A stretch of 64,000 bases of DNA. Source: Dromaius novaehollandiae (taxonomy: Eukaryota > Chordata > Aves > Casuariiformes > Dromaiidae). The notes under the pieces were generated by a model. It was not told the DNA's origin. It did not search any database and saw nothing but the letters and a program-made list of their open reading frames with translations. Made by a program: the position numbers and the translations under genes. The stretch lies in contig NC_088101.1 of the NCBI RefSeq assembly GCF_036370855.1, forward strand, positions 41,152,544-41,216,543, written 5' to 3'. Of the stretch, positions 14,107-24,884 are shown one piece after another; position 1 is the stretch's first letter, and each line of letters opens with the position of its first letter.

Positions 14107-14162
14107 AAGGGGGCTGCTTTAAGTCTGTCCAGCTAAGGGGGCTGCATTAAGTTTGTCCATTT
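14107..14162. repeat. Two-copy 28-bp tandem repeat
   Basis: 'aagggggctgctttaagt' with 'ctgtccagct' is followed at once by 'aagggggctgcattaagt' with 'ttgtccattt'. This gives two units with a period of 28 and about five differences. A weaker third echo ('catctcttaaagctagccag') follows. Confidence 0.75.
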
Positions 14163-16017
14163 AGAGAGGCATCTCTTAAAGCTAGCCAGTAACTGGACAT
14201 TTTCTGAACTTCCTACATATTTCCAGGCTTTCTAGTTGGCATAACTGGAATGCTCTTTCTGGCATCTGAAAGCCCTCCCTTCCATCTGAAGGCTGTTCCC
14301 TGCAGGAAGGAACCCATGCTTTTCCACTGAAGACAAAGCAAGATCACATTATAAAAAAAGACAACATTGTGTCCCATAGGGGACAACTATAAAGGGAGTT
14401 ACACTGAGACCAATATTCAGCATTCTCCCAAGCCCAGGGGGTTGCAAACCATATCTTTTAAGAGAAGTCCTTAATTACAAGGCTAAGGCAAGGGAAGAAG
14501 ATGTGGGGAAGAACAAGCCTCCATCTTCCTTTCAAAGTTGTTGTAAGCACTCAAGATCTTTGGGCCAAGGGAAAGCAAAAACTAGAGATACTTTAAAGTT
14601 AATGTTTAGGGCACTTGTTTAAAAATAAAAAACTTGGATTCCAGGCCTTGCTCCAAAGAAGAATATTTATGTGTGCAAACACATGCATGCACACAGTTGT
14701 CAGCCTAAAATATTTTATAGGTTGTTATTCTGGGCACTTACCAATACATTCAAATTCCACTTTGTCAGAAAAACATTGAATCCACTTTCAATTTCTTAGC
14801 TTAGAGCTCTAATGTCAGAGCCCATGTAGAAAAGGAATAGAGTAGATTCATGAGGAGAGGGTACAGATTCTCTTTCAGCTGTGTATATAGCAAAAAAGTA
14901 TGGCTCAGTTTTTGAAAGAAGTAACATGATTTTAAGGAACTAGGCTCCAGACCTCAGAAGAGCAGCACCCATGGACAAGGAAGAATTTCAGACCTCAGTG
15001 GCTCTCTGTGGTCTAGCCATAGACAGCAAAAGTATGATAGATGCTGGGGAATCCGCGCTAAGCATTGTAACTATGACAACTCATTAACGCAATTGTATGC
15101 AAGAAAGGGTTTGTGAAGAGGTTCACAAGCTCCCTCAGATAAATCACCACTGAGCATTAATTTGCCTTAAAGAAGGCAGTGTTACATCAGCAACTACATC
15201 CTAGAATTAGTTGCCTTCTGCTGTCCAAAAGGGAAAAAAAATTGCTGGTAATACATTCCATGTCTCTATAGCTTTCAGTCAACTTTAGTTGCTTTGGAGA
15301 GCTAAAGTACAAGGGGAAAATCCCATAGATTTTAGTTTCCACATTGCTCTGCTCAGTCTTTTTCACTAATTCTGCCTAACCCACTCTTCAGTAGCCAGAT
15401 CCATTTTCAAACTGAGACCCAGAATACACCTCTTGTAAAGAACCTGCAATTTCTCCCATTTCCCCACAGGATGTTCTCACTTTGCAAGTTGCCCATAGGA
15501 GTAAGACATAACTTAGAGATCATTGTCTCTTGGGCAATGTTTCACCAAATACTTTACAGATAATCTCTTGTGGCTGCAAAGACTTTCTAATCTTTCTTGT
15601 TTTAAAGCTATTAAACAAGACTTCAGCAAGTGAGAATCCCACTTTCAAGAGGCAGTTCCAGTTTCCAGGATGCTATACTAGAATTTAATAGTGCCAAGTA
15701 CTAGCTTCACTTTTTGAAACATGCTTTTAGCAGTTTTTTTTCCACAAGGCTATTTGACTATAGCTCTGAGTTTGCTGTTACACATTCATAAAAGCCACAA
15801 TTTTGAAAATGCTTAAACATCACAATCAAATTGATTCATTGTCTGACATTATCACAGTTGCTATACCATGTCTTACAAATGTAGATTGTTTAGGTAATGT
15901 TATAGGATTAGCAGAAGTGCTCTTACAGTAATACTAGTTTTGGAGAGCAGGCATAAAAATTCAAAACCAATACCTATAGCTTTTACAGCAAGCATCGCAA
16001 ACCAAGGTTTCCTTCAG

Positions 16018-16037
16018 TTTTTTTTTTTTTTTTTTTT
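16018..16037. repeat. poly-T run (20 T)
   Basis: This is an uninterrupted T run, which is poly-A on the minus strand. The flanks show no clear retroposon body. Confidence 0.7.
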
Positions 16038-17276
16038 AAAGTGGACAGCTCCAATGGATTTTTTCTTTGCTACATTGAATCCATTTTCTGTCATCCAGCT
16101 TTTCAATTGCACCAGTATTTTTATCTTAACCTTTTCTTCATACTTTTATTTAGGTACTGGATTTTGGCTTTTCTCTTGCTACATCTATACTTCTATTTAC
16201 TTAAAGCTTCCTTTGTTACTACACTAATTTTCTTTTTATTCTCTTCTGCAATTCCATGGCAAGTATGGCATCAACAAGTCTCACTGAGATTCATTTTACC
16301 ATATTTCCTTCACAGCACTTCCTAGCTTTTTGCCATAGATACTTGCCTCCTTCCTTCCCATTTATCTGCTTCCTTTTTGGAATATGTGAATCACACTGGA
16401 GCTACATTCACTGAATAATGTGTATGCAGGGGGAACACCACAGAAATTCTAGACTCACTGCTTTTATGCTATAAAACATGGACATCATGGAAACCCATAT
16501 GGAAATACATGGCTGCTGATCACACAGCTAAACATACAACCCCAATGCTGGCAGAAGTGTCCAGCAGAGAAGGATTTTGATGGGAATGAATGGAAAGGAT
16601 TGCAACCCCTACTCAGGCCTCTTCACTAGTGCTGCCCAGCCCACTCCATAGCCACTCCTATTAACCTCCAATTCTCATTCCCAGTATGCAGCACTGGCAT
16701 CATCCATGCTCCCTGGACATCATCCACACAGCTTTCCTCCAGTCCCTGGGACTCCCATACCACTCACATCAGGTAACATGCTCATGCTGTAAGCCAGCAA
16801 GGAAAGCCCAGATGAAGGCAGCCCAGGAATAATCAGGATCCACACAAGTCTCCAAGCATAAACAGTGGAAATCAGTATACATGAAAATATAGCTGAAAAT
16901 TTTTCCTTGCAATACCATGTGAGTTGGTTCTCTGGGTAAATTCTCCTTTCTCAAGTCCCACAGCTGAGGTACTTCTCAGGGAGTTGCATCAGCTGTTCCC
17001 TGTCACCTGAATACTGCTTTCCAGGTGAACTCTCCTCCCTGAGCTCCTGTCCTTCCTTTATATGTGGGAGTCCTACTACTGAAAGGACCATAAAAGCATG
17101 TCTCAGGAATCTCATTTACTTCTCTACTAATCTATAAAACTCCCTTGTGCTGTTGCCAGGATGTAACATTCCCACAGAAACAAAGCAGCTAACAGAGCAC
17201 CTTTAAGATTTGCCAGAGTTATGCTGAGCATCAGCATGCTGATTCTGTCACTAGCTCTTGGATGCTGCATACTCTT

Positions 17277-17289
17277 CCCCCCCCCCCCC
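17277..17289. repeat. poly-C run (13 C)
   Basis: This is a pure C homopolymer in intergenic DNA. Similar runs occur at about 3,238-3,251 and about 3,730-3,739. Homopolymer length may be assembly-dependent. Confidence 0.7.
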
Positions 17290-18872
17290 ACCTTAAAGTA
17301 TGGGTTTCAATCAGCTTTGCTAGCATTTCAGCACATGTACTTATACAGGTCACATTAATACAAGACAGAACTGATATTACAACCCTATTAGATTCAGGAG
17401 TCAACACTTTGCACATAGATCTCTAACATTTATAAAGTAGCAATAACTGTTTTCAGTAAGTTTATTTGCTACAAGACTAGAGCAGCACCTATTTTTCCAA
17501 TAAATCAATATGAAACGTAAACGAAACAAAAATAATCAGTCTTTGCATCATTCTACACAAACCCATTATCAAATACATACAACAGTGTTCAAGGGAGTTC
17601 AGATTTTCCATGGCCTGGACATATTAATACCCCTTTAGTAAAGCACTGACACCAACTGCTTTGTGTCTCATAACTGGCAAATCCCAGAACACAAGCAAGA
17701 GCACTGGGTCACTGCAGGGTAATTGCAGCATGAGGAGGCCTCTGGGGGCAAACAACAGTTCTCTGCCCTGTGCATAGGCTGCACAGGATCCCACTGGTCT
17801 GCACCACAGCAAGTGGCAGTAGTAGACCCCTGTGACTTACCATGTTACTGTAATTTAACTCATCTTTTGTTGTTGTAAGCTAACAAAATGACTTAGCTAA
17901 AACTCATCTTCCCATGGGAAGTTCTACTAATGCAACAGTACTCATTCCAGGATGTACAGAAATAAAAATAATTCAGACCCATACATTTCCAAAAACTTTC
18001 CATCTTAGAGAAAATAAGCAAAGCTACTTTGACCGTTTCAGCCAGATTACTGGCATTTCCCATCCACAACTGAATGGGATGCTTGGGAGGTTTACTGAAC
18101 TGCCCAAAGTGCTTTGTCCTACATCAGTTCAGTATTACCTGACAGTAGCACTCAGCCTTACTGGAGTACTCACCCCAGAAAGCTGGTGAAGCTGCCTCCC
18201 CTGTCAGCCAGGGTCTCTGGTCACATAAGGTCTTTATGCAGTATATCCTATTCAATGCAAACAGAGTATTTTCTGTAATTATATTTACAAGCAGTCTGGC
18301 TCCCAGGAGAAAGCAAAAGTCTGAACTATTCAAAATAAAATAAATAAAATTAAATATAGTGCTTTTTGAATTGGTTCAAAAAGTTTTGAGTTAATCAAAA
18401 AATCCTATTTTGTTAGGTTAATATGGACAAGAGATATTTGAACATTTCTGGTAAGTTACAAAGAAGTCACTGAACAAAAAGCAGTGCTTTCCACTAGGAA
18501 GCCTCTCCTGCAGCCTGCTCCCAGCCAACCCCACTGAGCCCCACAGGATTTTGGGGTGGGGGAGGCAGCCCCCAGCACAGAGGGCTTCCCAGACACAGTC
18601 CCCTCCTGCAGGGCAGCATCTCCCCAGGCAGACGCACCACCTCCCAACCAGGCAGCCCAGCAGTTCTGCACAGGGCCCTTCCTACCGCTCTGAGCTGAGG
18701 CTTCCTCCCAACCTCATCATCTCCTCCAGCCTCACACAGCCCCTCCAGACTGCAGCACCACAGCAGCAGGGAGGCCCATGCAGCTCCCCCACCACCCAGA
18801 GCAAGAAAAGGGGGGAGAGGAAGGAAGGGGCTTCTGCCAAGCTTTCATAGCTGCTGTGGGTTGCACTTCTGG

Positions 18873-19145
18873 CCAATCCCGTGCTGAGGGCTGTGACCCT
18901 GACCAATCCTGTGGTGCCAGCTGTCCACGTGCCTTCGCCCCATGCTCCCCAGGGCCTATAAAGGGGTGAAGGGGCGGTGCTTGGTTGATGGTGCCCTAGT
19001 TTCTCCTCATGTCTTTTGCTCTGCCTTGGCAAGCTGGTCAGGGAGCTCAGCGGTGGGGTGGAGGTGCTAAGCCAGAGCATAGGCCCCATCCCTGAGGCGC
19101 TGCTCTGGTGGTGTGCGGTCAGCTTGCTGAGACAGCAGTGGCTAG
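18873..19145 (+). promoter_or_regulatory. Predicted TATA promoter and possible first exon of an unknown transcript
   Basis: Within a GC-rich block (about 18,480-19,420) lie, in order, CCAAT at 18,873-18,877, CCAAT at 18,903-18,907, CACGTG at 18,926-18,931, TATAAA at 18,957-18,962 and GGGCGG at 18,972-18,977. The TATA box predicts a start near 18,985-18,995 on the plus strand. A good donor (CTAG|GTATGT) follows at 19,145/19,146 and would close a short first exon. No coding exon could be linked downstream. The order and spacing are those of a polymerase II core promoter, but this could equally be a solo LTR, which often carries the same elements. The block is GC-rich without high CpG, so it is not a housekeeping island. 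Confidence 0.4.
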
Positions 19146-22100
19146 GTATGTATCACTAGGCAGTAAGCACCTCTGTAGCTCCCTGGCAGGCTAGGCACAT
19201 GAGCTGTTGTGGTGGTGCAATGTCTGGTCCAAAGTGCTGTAGCCTGCTGGGGAGGGGTGAGGGTGGCTGGAGGGGAGGAGGAAAGGGCTGCTGAGGGGTA
19301 GGAGTGAGGCTGAGTTTGCAGCAGGTGGGAAGCAGCAGTGCTGCAGCTGTAGAAAATCCACCAATAGAGCTCAGAAGAGCTGGAAGGCTAAAATGTGCCT
19401 TTTTCATCTGTTTCTCATCTCCATTTATAACCTGTTATACTAGAGGCTGTATTGGCCTGCAAGCCTACTGTTTTGATAAGAAAATAATGTTTTCTGTTTT
19501 GTTGTTTTAAAACCTGTCTCTTGACTGAAACTTATATCCTGTAGAAAATGTCAAAGTACCTTTTTTGCTAGAACCTTTATTAGTGATGTATGTGTAGCTC
19601 TGAAAGCATCTAAGGTGCTGGTTGCTGGGGGTATTTGGATATCCACACTGAACAAAAGCAGTAAGGAATCTTCTGTGTTGGCTTTGTGAATAATTGGTTT
19701 GAAAAAGTATGTTCTTAAGTGTTTAGATGGAGGGGGCATGCAGCCTGTGGCCCTGGCCTCTCTTCTGTAGCTGATGACCTCTTTCCCCAAAGCATTTTAA
19801 AACATTTTACTATATTCTGTGGTTTCACACTCCTCTGATTATCACTGTCCAACTGTTGACTTTTCTGCCCTCAGGTCCTGGTATTTTTCTGTTTAGCCAG
19901 CCATGCTAATAGTAATCTAAAACTGTTAATTTCAAGGGACCTATAGTCATGTCAGTAGGCACTGGAGAAGCTTCCTCAACTACCTGGTTTAAGGTCTAGC
20001 TCCAGCACTTGTTTCCCATAGAAATTCATATGATCTACTCTTGTGAGCCATAACAGAGCATGGTACTATGGATCCCTATGTATTTAGAGGGCACTCCTCA
20101 TCAACCCAAGTGTGTGTGCATTGGGGTGGGGAGTTCATCTGACAGACCCTGAAGCTCTTAGGATGATCTATGCATATTTAAAAACATTTTAAGAGACATG
20201 ACAAAGTCTGCAGGAGAAAATGCAGATTTTGGAATTCAGGAGTCTTGTTTCCTGACCTATGATTTTTGTCTTGACTGGGCATCTAACATGGGACATAGTA
20301 TTCTTACCTTTTCCTATGGGGCACCTGGAGAATCTCTTCAGTGATGATTTTGTGCCTCAGACATGTCACACTACATGAGTACTCAGTGCTCTAATTCATT
20401 CCAGGTAGGGCTGGACCCTAATACAAGTGAAATCCCTGAGAAGTTCAGATGCTTAATGCCAGAGTATATTGCTCTCTTACAGATCTGAAGTTCAGGGTTT
20501 ACAGGGCAGGGTGGATCTGTTCTTCAGTTGCTTAGATCAAGTGTATCTGCAGCAAACCTTGTTTTTTCCCTTAAGTGTTCTTAATACTACTCAAGGGCAA
20601 GCTAGGCTTCTGCTGCCTGATACAATGATGAATGAAGAGGTCTGTGCTAAGTAACTCTTGCATCTTCTGCTAAAGATGAGTAAGATTCACTTACTGCCCA
20701 GGGAGTGTTTCACTGTGGCAACAGACAATCCTTTTCAAAAGAATGTTTAAAATGAGGTAAGCAGAGCCTTGCCAGCCATGGCTGTAACAGATCAGGCCCA
20801 TAATAAATTCTGCTCCAAGATGTGTGGGCAGAATCTTCTTCAGAGGGATCTCACTAATGTTGGTGGGTTAGAAAGGGAATCTTCAGGCTACAAGGAAAAG
20901 CAAAACCTGTGCAAAGACCCACTAGTTAGTCTTGCTCTTGCTTTACTCTATCAGTGGAAAGACAGTGCACTAGCCTGGGATGTTGTTATAGGCTCTGTGG
21001 CATGGCCCATGGGGATATATTTGTACAAACTTGAAAGGCTCGGGTATGATGTAGAAAACAGTAGTTGGAAACTCTGTCCTCCGGAGTACAATTCAGAGGT
21101 TGGCACAGTTAACTTCCTTCAGTCATAGCAGTAATTTCAAATAGCATGGTCTTGTCACCAGATTTCTTGAACAACTTGTTTTGTATCCATGCCTGTTTTA
21201 GAAGTTTACTTTTGCATGTAGTTCATAGACTGTAGTAAGTGCAGCAGAAACTGCTGTGAGTAGAATCACTCACGTTCTTGTCCTCTGCAGGACAGCAGGA
21301 ATTGAACATACAGGGTAAAACTGTCCCTGCTTTCTTTTACAACTGCTCTAACCACAGTGTATGATTATTTAAAATAAGTATCTGTGTGAAAAGGTGAAAG
21401 TGAGTCAGAGCATAATGTAAAGGATATTTGGCTTGCAAATCAGTCAAGGAGCATTGTGAAACACTTAAAGTGCATTGGCTACATTGAGCGTTGAGCTATC
21501 AGTTTTGGTGTTTTCACCTACCATTGCCTTGATACTATTTGCACACAACCTCTTTGAAATGATATCTGATAAGCTGAAACACCTGTGGGTTGCCCTTGAA
21601 AATCAGGTGTCATTTTCTTATGCCCTTGCTTTGGAGAGTTTACAGATGTGTGGCTATTTGCACAGAGCAATTCTCTAATGCAGTGCTTCTACATTTTTGA
21701 TTCACATAAGCAAGAGAAACTTTAAACAATGTCTTTGTAGTGAAAGTTAACAGCTTGATGCATTACCATCTGTTGAGGGGACAGTAGCTATCGAGCTGAT
21801 GTTAGGGTTTAATGCTATAATAATACTTTAAATTGTATAGCAGTACTGAAGGCAGGTTCATTCTTTGAATAGAATGATCTTTTTTGGAGATACAGTGTGA
21901 CAGCAAGAATGGACAGAATTATTCAGGATCTTAGTAGGAATGACAGGAACCTTGGTACATTAGGAAAAAAGAAACCAGAAGATGTTTGACAGCACAGTCA
22001 GCAAGAGTCAGGAGAAAAATTAGCTCATTGACTGTCTGCTCAAGGCAAGTGAGTGAGGATAGTAACTGGTGAACTGCAATATCAAACTGCCAAGAGCTGT

Positions 22101-23504
22101 TGATACAGCTGTACCATGGCTGCTGTTCTGAAACTACTGCCGCCTTCCCAAGCCCTTCCTCTTTCTTGTGCTTTTGTCTAAATTTCTCTTATTGTTTGTC
22201 TGGGATAGGGAGTGTTTTGTGGCATGTCATCTTTCTATTTTGCTTGTGCAGTGTCCAGCACCATGTTTGTGGCCACTAATGTTTCTACAAATGGTAACTT
22301 TAATAATGTTAGTACTGATGGCTTTTATTTTCTCACTGGCATCCTTTCTTTTACTATGACAGCCAAAAAAATGCTTAAACAAGCCTAAATGCTTTGGTTT
22401 TCTCCATGACCTTTTGCAATATAAGTCTTTCTCCTGCTCCCATTTCAATCAAGGACAACATTCTCCTTCAGTGGCAGAGGATCTAAGCAATAAAAATTGT
22501 ACCAACAAAGCTCTACTTAGATAAAAAGCAGAACTGGGAAATTTAGAAAGTTATCTGCAGTGGTTAGTCACTGGCTGAGAACTGCTGCTTGTATCTTGCC
22601 CATAGCTGTCAGTGAAGAGATATTGGTGGTAGAGGGTGGAAGAGCGAATGCAGTTCTGTGTGTGTTGGTGAGTAGGACTTGCTATCCCCAGGGCTCCTAT
22701 AACTCCTCCACGATGGGAGGTGTTGCCCTGCCTGCAGGGCTGCATGACCACTCTGTTAGCACATGGGCTGCATCACCCTCTGTGTGTCCACAGTGCATTT
22801 CATACTTCAATATTAGAAGTGCTAAGAAGCTTATAGGAATTCAGGGCAGCTAAGAAAGTTTGTTCCAAAATGTCATTAAGTCTCATATTCTGCAGAAGCT
22901 TCAGGAAAATGAAACAGATTGAAAATACTTTGGAATATTTTCCATACTCTAAAATTTTATGTTGGTATTTCTTAATTCATTTGCTGGAGAGCAGCATATG
23001 GGGACAGGTCTCCTGTGTAGTCCAGCAGGTTAAAAGGTGTAAAGGGAAATGCAAGTCAACCACAGTATTAATGCTACACTTAGTCACTGAAACAGTTAAA
23101 CAGTGGAAAATCCTACTTGTTTAGAGTTAATGATGCTTGAAAACATTAGCCTCATATCATTTGTTATCATCCAGTATTGGACATCCCAGTTATTTTTCAT
23201 GAATAGAAATATAAAACATATTCATTTTCATGAATATAGAGTAACCTATAATGAGAGTTCTGACTACTTTAGATGAAGAAATGATGAAAAACTTTCAGCT
23301 GTTTGAGTCAGAATCTACCTAGAAATAAAAGCACCACAGGAAAAGGCTACTCCTAAATGAAATGGTAGCAGAAAGAAACACTTTGCAATACTAGGGGGGC
23401 TTATTAGCAGTTTTCATCTGTTATGAGTGTATGTGCTAAAACTATGGACAATTGGTGTTCTGTTGAAAACATGGTTTAACTTCCTTAATGCCCTGGTAAA
23501 TCTG
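19146..23504. other. Intergenic stretch downstream of the predicted promoter, no gene recognised
   Basis: Several plus-strand ORFs occur here (the largest about 119 codons near 20,769-21,128). They show no family resemblance and no convincing splice boundaries. The stretch could hold exons of a non-coding transcript started at about 18,990. RNA evidence would be required to show this. Confidence 0.35.
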
Positions 23505-23709
23505 CTACCTTTTCTGAGGCTGCTTAGGGCAGGTTGGAAAGCAAGCAACTTCTTGTCTACTTTCTTGAGGACTCCGCAGCTCCTTCCCCCATGAATGAAC
23601 TGGGGGTGTTTCCATCATGTTATCAATAAATCTCTGGCCATGTGATGACATCCTTGCATAGAAGGTATCATTCTGGTATATCTTAACTGAAAGGTCTTCC
23701 AGTCCAGAA
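23505..23709 (-). other. Unidentified open segment with a strong acceptor, ends in a stop
   Basis: On the minus strand the segment starts right after 'ttgttttctag', a strong splice acceptor, and stays open for about 68 codons to a stop at 23,505. It begins SGLEDLSVKIYQNDTFYARM and ends in a basic tail (PKQPQKR). The composition looks protein-like, but I do not recognise the family. It lies about 220 bp after another open segment on the same strand. The phases do not join with the donor I can see upstream, so it may be a broken gene or a chance ORF. Confidence 0.22.
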
Positions 23710-23931
23710 CTAGAAAACAAAGATTCAATTAAAAGGTGAAAAAGACAGCCTACTCAAGACTTCCAGTGCAGCCACAAACATTCTCCAGCAATACCACCAG
23801 TGACTTAACTCTTACCACTTCACTAATAATATGCCTACTTCAGTCACTTATTCTAACAATGAATAAAGGTTATGATTTTTAAATCAATCTCTTCAGCCTT
23901 TTTTTAAGGCTAGTTCTGCTGCAGTATGAAC

Positions 23932-24140
23932 CTGCCCCATATACTTAATATAAAACTCTGTAAACTGTACAGTTCTTCCCCAGGTATCCCTCACAACTGC
24001 TGTGGGGATGAACTGTGATACTCTGACAATTCCAGGGTATACATCTCCATGCTCAAAAGGGACAGCACAATGCAATATAATAGCACTCCCACTGTGGCAT
24101 TCTAAAGTTTGCTCCACAATAGAAAGCAAATATGAGTTGT
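23932..24140 (-). other. Unidentified open segment with acceptor and weak donor
   Basis: On the minus strand an acceptor ('ttttttccctaag') precedes an open frame of about 70 codons that includes SIVEQTLECHSGSAIILHCA and later RDTWGRTVQFTEFYIKYMG. It leaves by a weak donor (CAG|GTTCAT), or otherwise runs on to a stop at 23,893. The alternating hydrophobic pattern suggests beta strands. No family was recognised. It could be an exon of an unannotated minus-strand gene or a fossil of one. Confidence 0.22.
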
Positions 24141-24363
24141 CTTAGGGAAAAAAAACTAGTATGCTAGGGAAGCTGCAGCTGTTTTTTAAAGAGGAGTGAA
24201 AAAGGTAGAAAAGGTTTTAGACTCAAGTGACTCAGTTCAGTACACATATAACTAAGTCAAATGTAGCAATCCATGATACACAGGGAAGATCTAATGGCTT
24301 TAAGTTCTGTGAATATGAAGGAGAAAGAAATGACAGAACAGTGCACAATCCTCCTTAACCAGA

Positions 24364-24420
24364 ATGATAGAGTTGGAAAGCTACTTACTATCACCATGTA
24401 AATCCTACTTCCTTGTTTAG
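24364..24420 (-). mobile_element. Possible ancient CR1/L2-type 3' tail, antisense
   Basis: 'agaatgatagagttggaaag' followed by 'atcaccatgtaaatcc' resembles the antisense 3' end shared by CR1 and L2 elements ('agaatcatagagttggaagg', then 'catctagtcc'). The match is short and diverged, so it is only tentative. Confidence 0.3.
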
Positions 24421-24492
24421 ATGATTTATATAAACTTCCTTCTGCAGAGAGACAGCTCCAGAGAGAAAGGGCTGAGGAGTCCTGTCACGTGC

Positions 24493-24807
24493 CTACATTT
24501 TGGTTGGACCAAATATCAGCACTTCAGTTTTTGGCAGCTCTGTATGTAGCACATAGAAGTTAATTAGGTCATCAACCTGTCCCTTTAGTGTGCCAGTGTA
24601 ACACCTTAATGCCTGAATAAAATACTTGGGGGGGAGGGGGGTGAAGGAGAGGTAGTGATCATCTACCAGGACATTATTTGGAGCCCCTTTATTCTGTGAG
24701 TGCATTGGTTTGGCAGTAAACAAAAGTTCAGGCCAGTGAGCTGGAGGAGGGAGCTGTAGCAATCTGACTTCAGTGGGACATAGTTCCAACTCTGTTTGTC
24801 TTATCAA
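24493..24807 (-). other. Unidentified 104-codon ORF
   Basis: This minus-strand ORF includes LQLPPPAHWPELLFTAKPM and ends PKTEVLIFGPTKM. The ending is faintly like the 'PxKTEVLxFG' phrase of LINE reverse transcriptases, but the rest does not support that. There is no ATG at its start; the 5' end runs into the 52-bp tandem duplication, which changes the frame. It may be part of a decayed gene together with the two open segments just downstream on the same strand. Confidence 0.2.
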
Positions 24808-24884
24808 CAGTGATGAAGCAATGGCTTGTGCTTAGTTCCAACTCTGTTTGTCTTATCAACAGTGATGAAGCAATGGCTTGTGCT
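24781..24884. repeat. Perfect 52-bp tandem duplication
   Basis: Two copies (24,781-24,832 and 24,833-24,884), each starting 'tagttccaactctgtttgtc' and ending 'atggcttgtgct', are identical by eye. A unit of 52 is not divisible by three, so it shifts any reading frame through it. The absence of divergence points to a very recent event or an assembly artefact. Confidence 0.93.

Larger units (their letters stand above)
3771..18480. other. Long AT-rich intergenic stretch, no gene recognised
   Basis: I read both strands for open segments bounded by acceptor and donor signals and for familiar protein motifs. I found none I would defend. ORFs here are short (under about 130 codons), isolated and of low-complexity composition. 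Apart from the small repeats listed separately, nothing stands out. Conserved non-coding enhancers cannot be excluded by eye. Confidence 0.5.

Noticed and set aside
18551..19089. Overlapping ORFs (99 and 135 codons) in the GC-rich block
   Set aside because: They are Gln/Pro/Ser-rich frames on opposite strands over promoter-like sequence, with no homology or splice support.
20769..21128. 119-codon plus-strand ORF starting MPAMAVTDQ
   Set aside because: It has an ATG but no family resemblance, no promoter at a sensible distance and no splice context.
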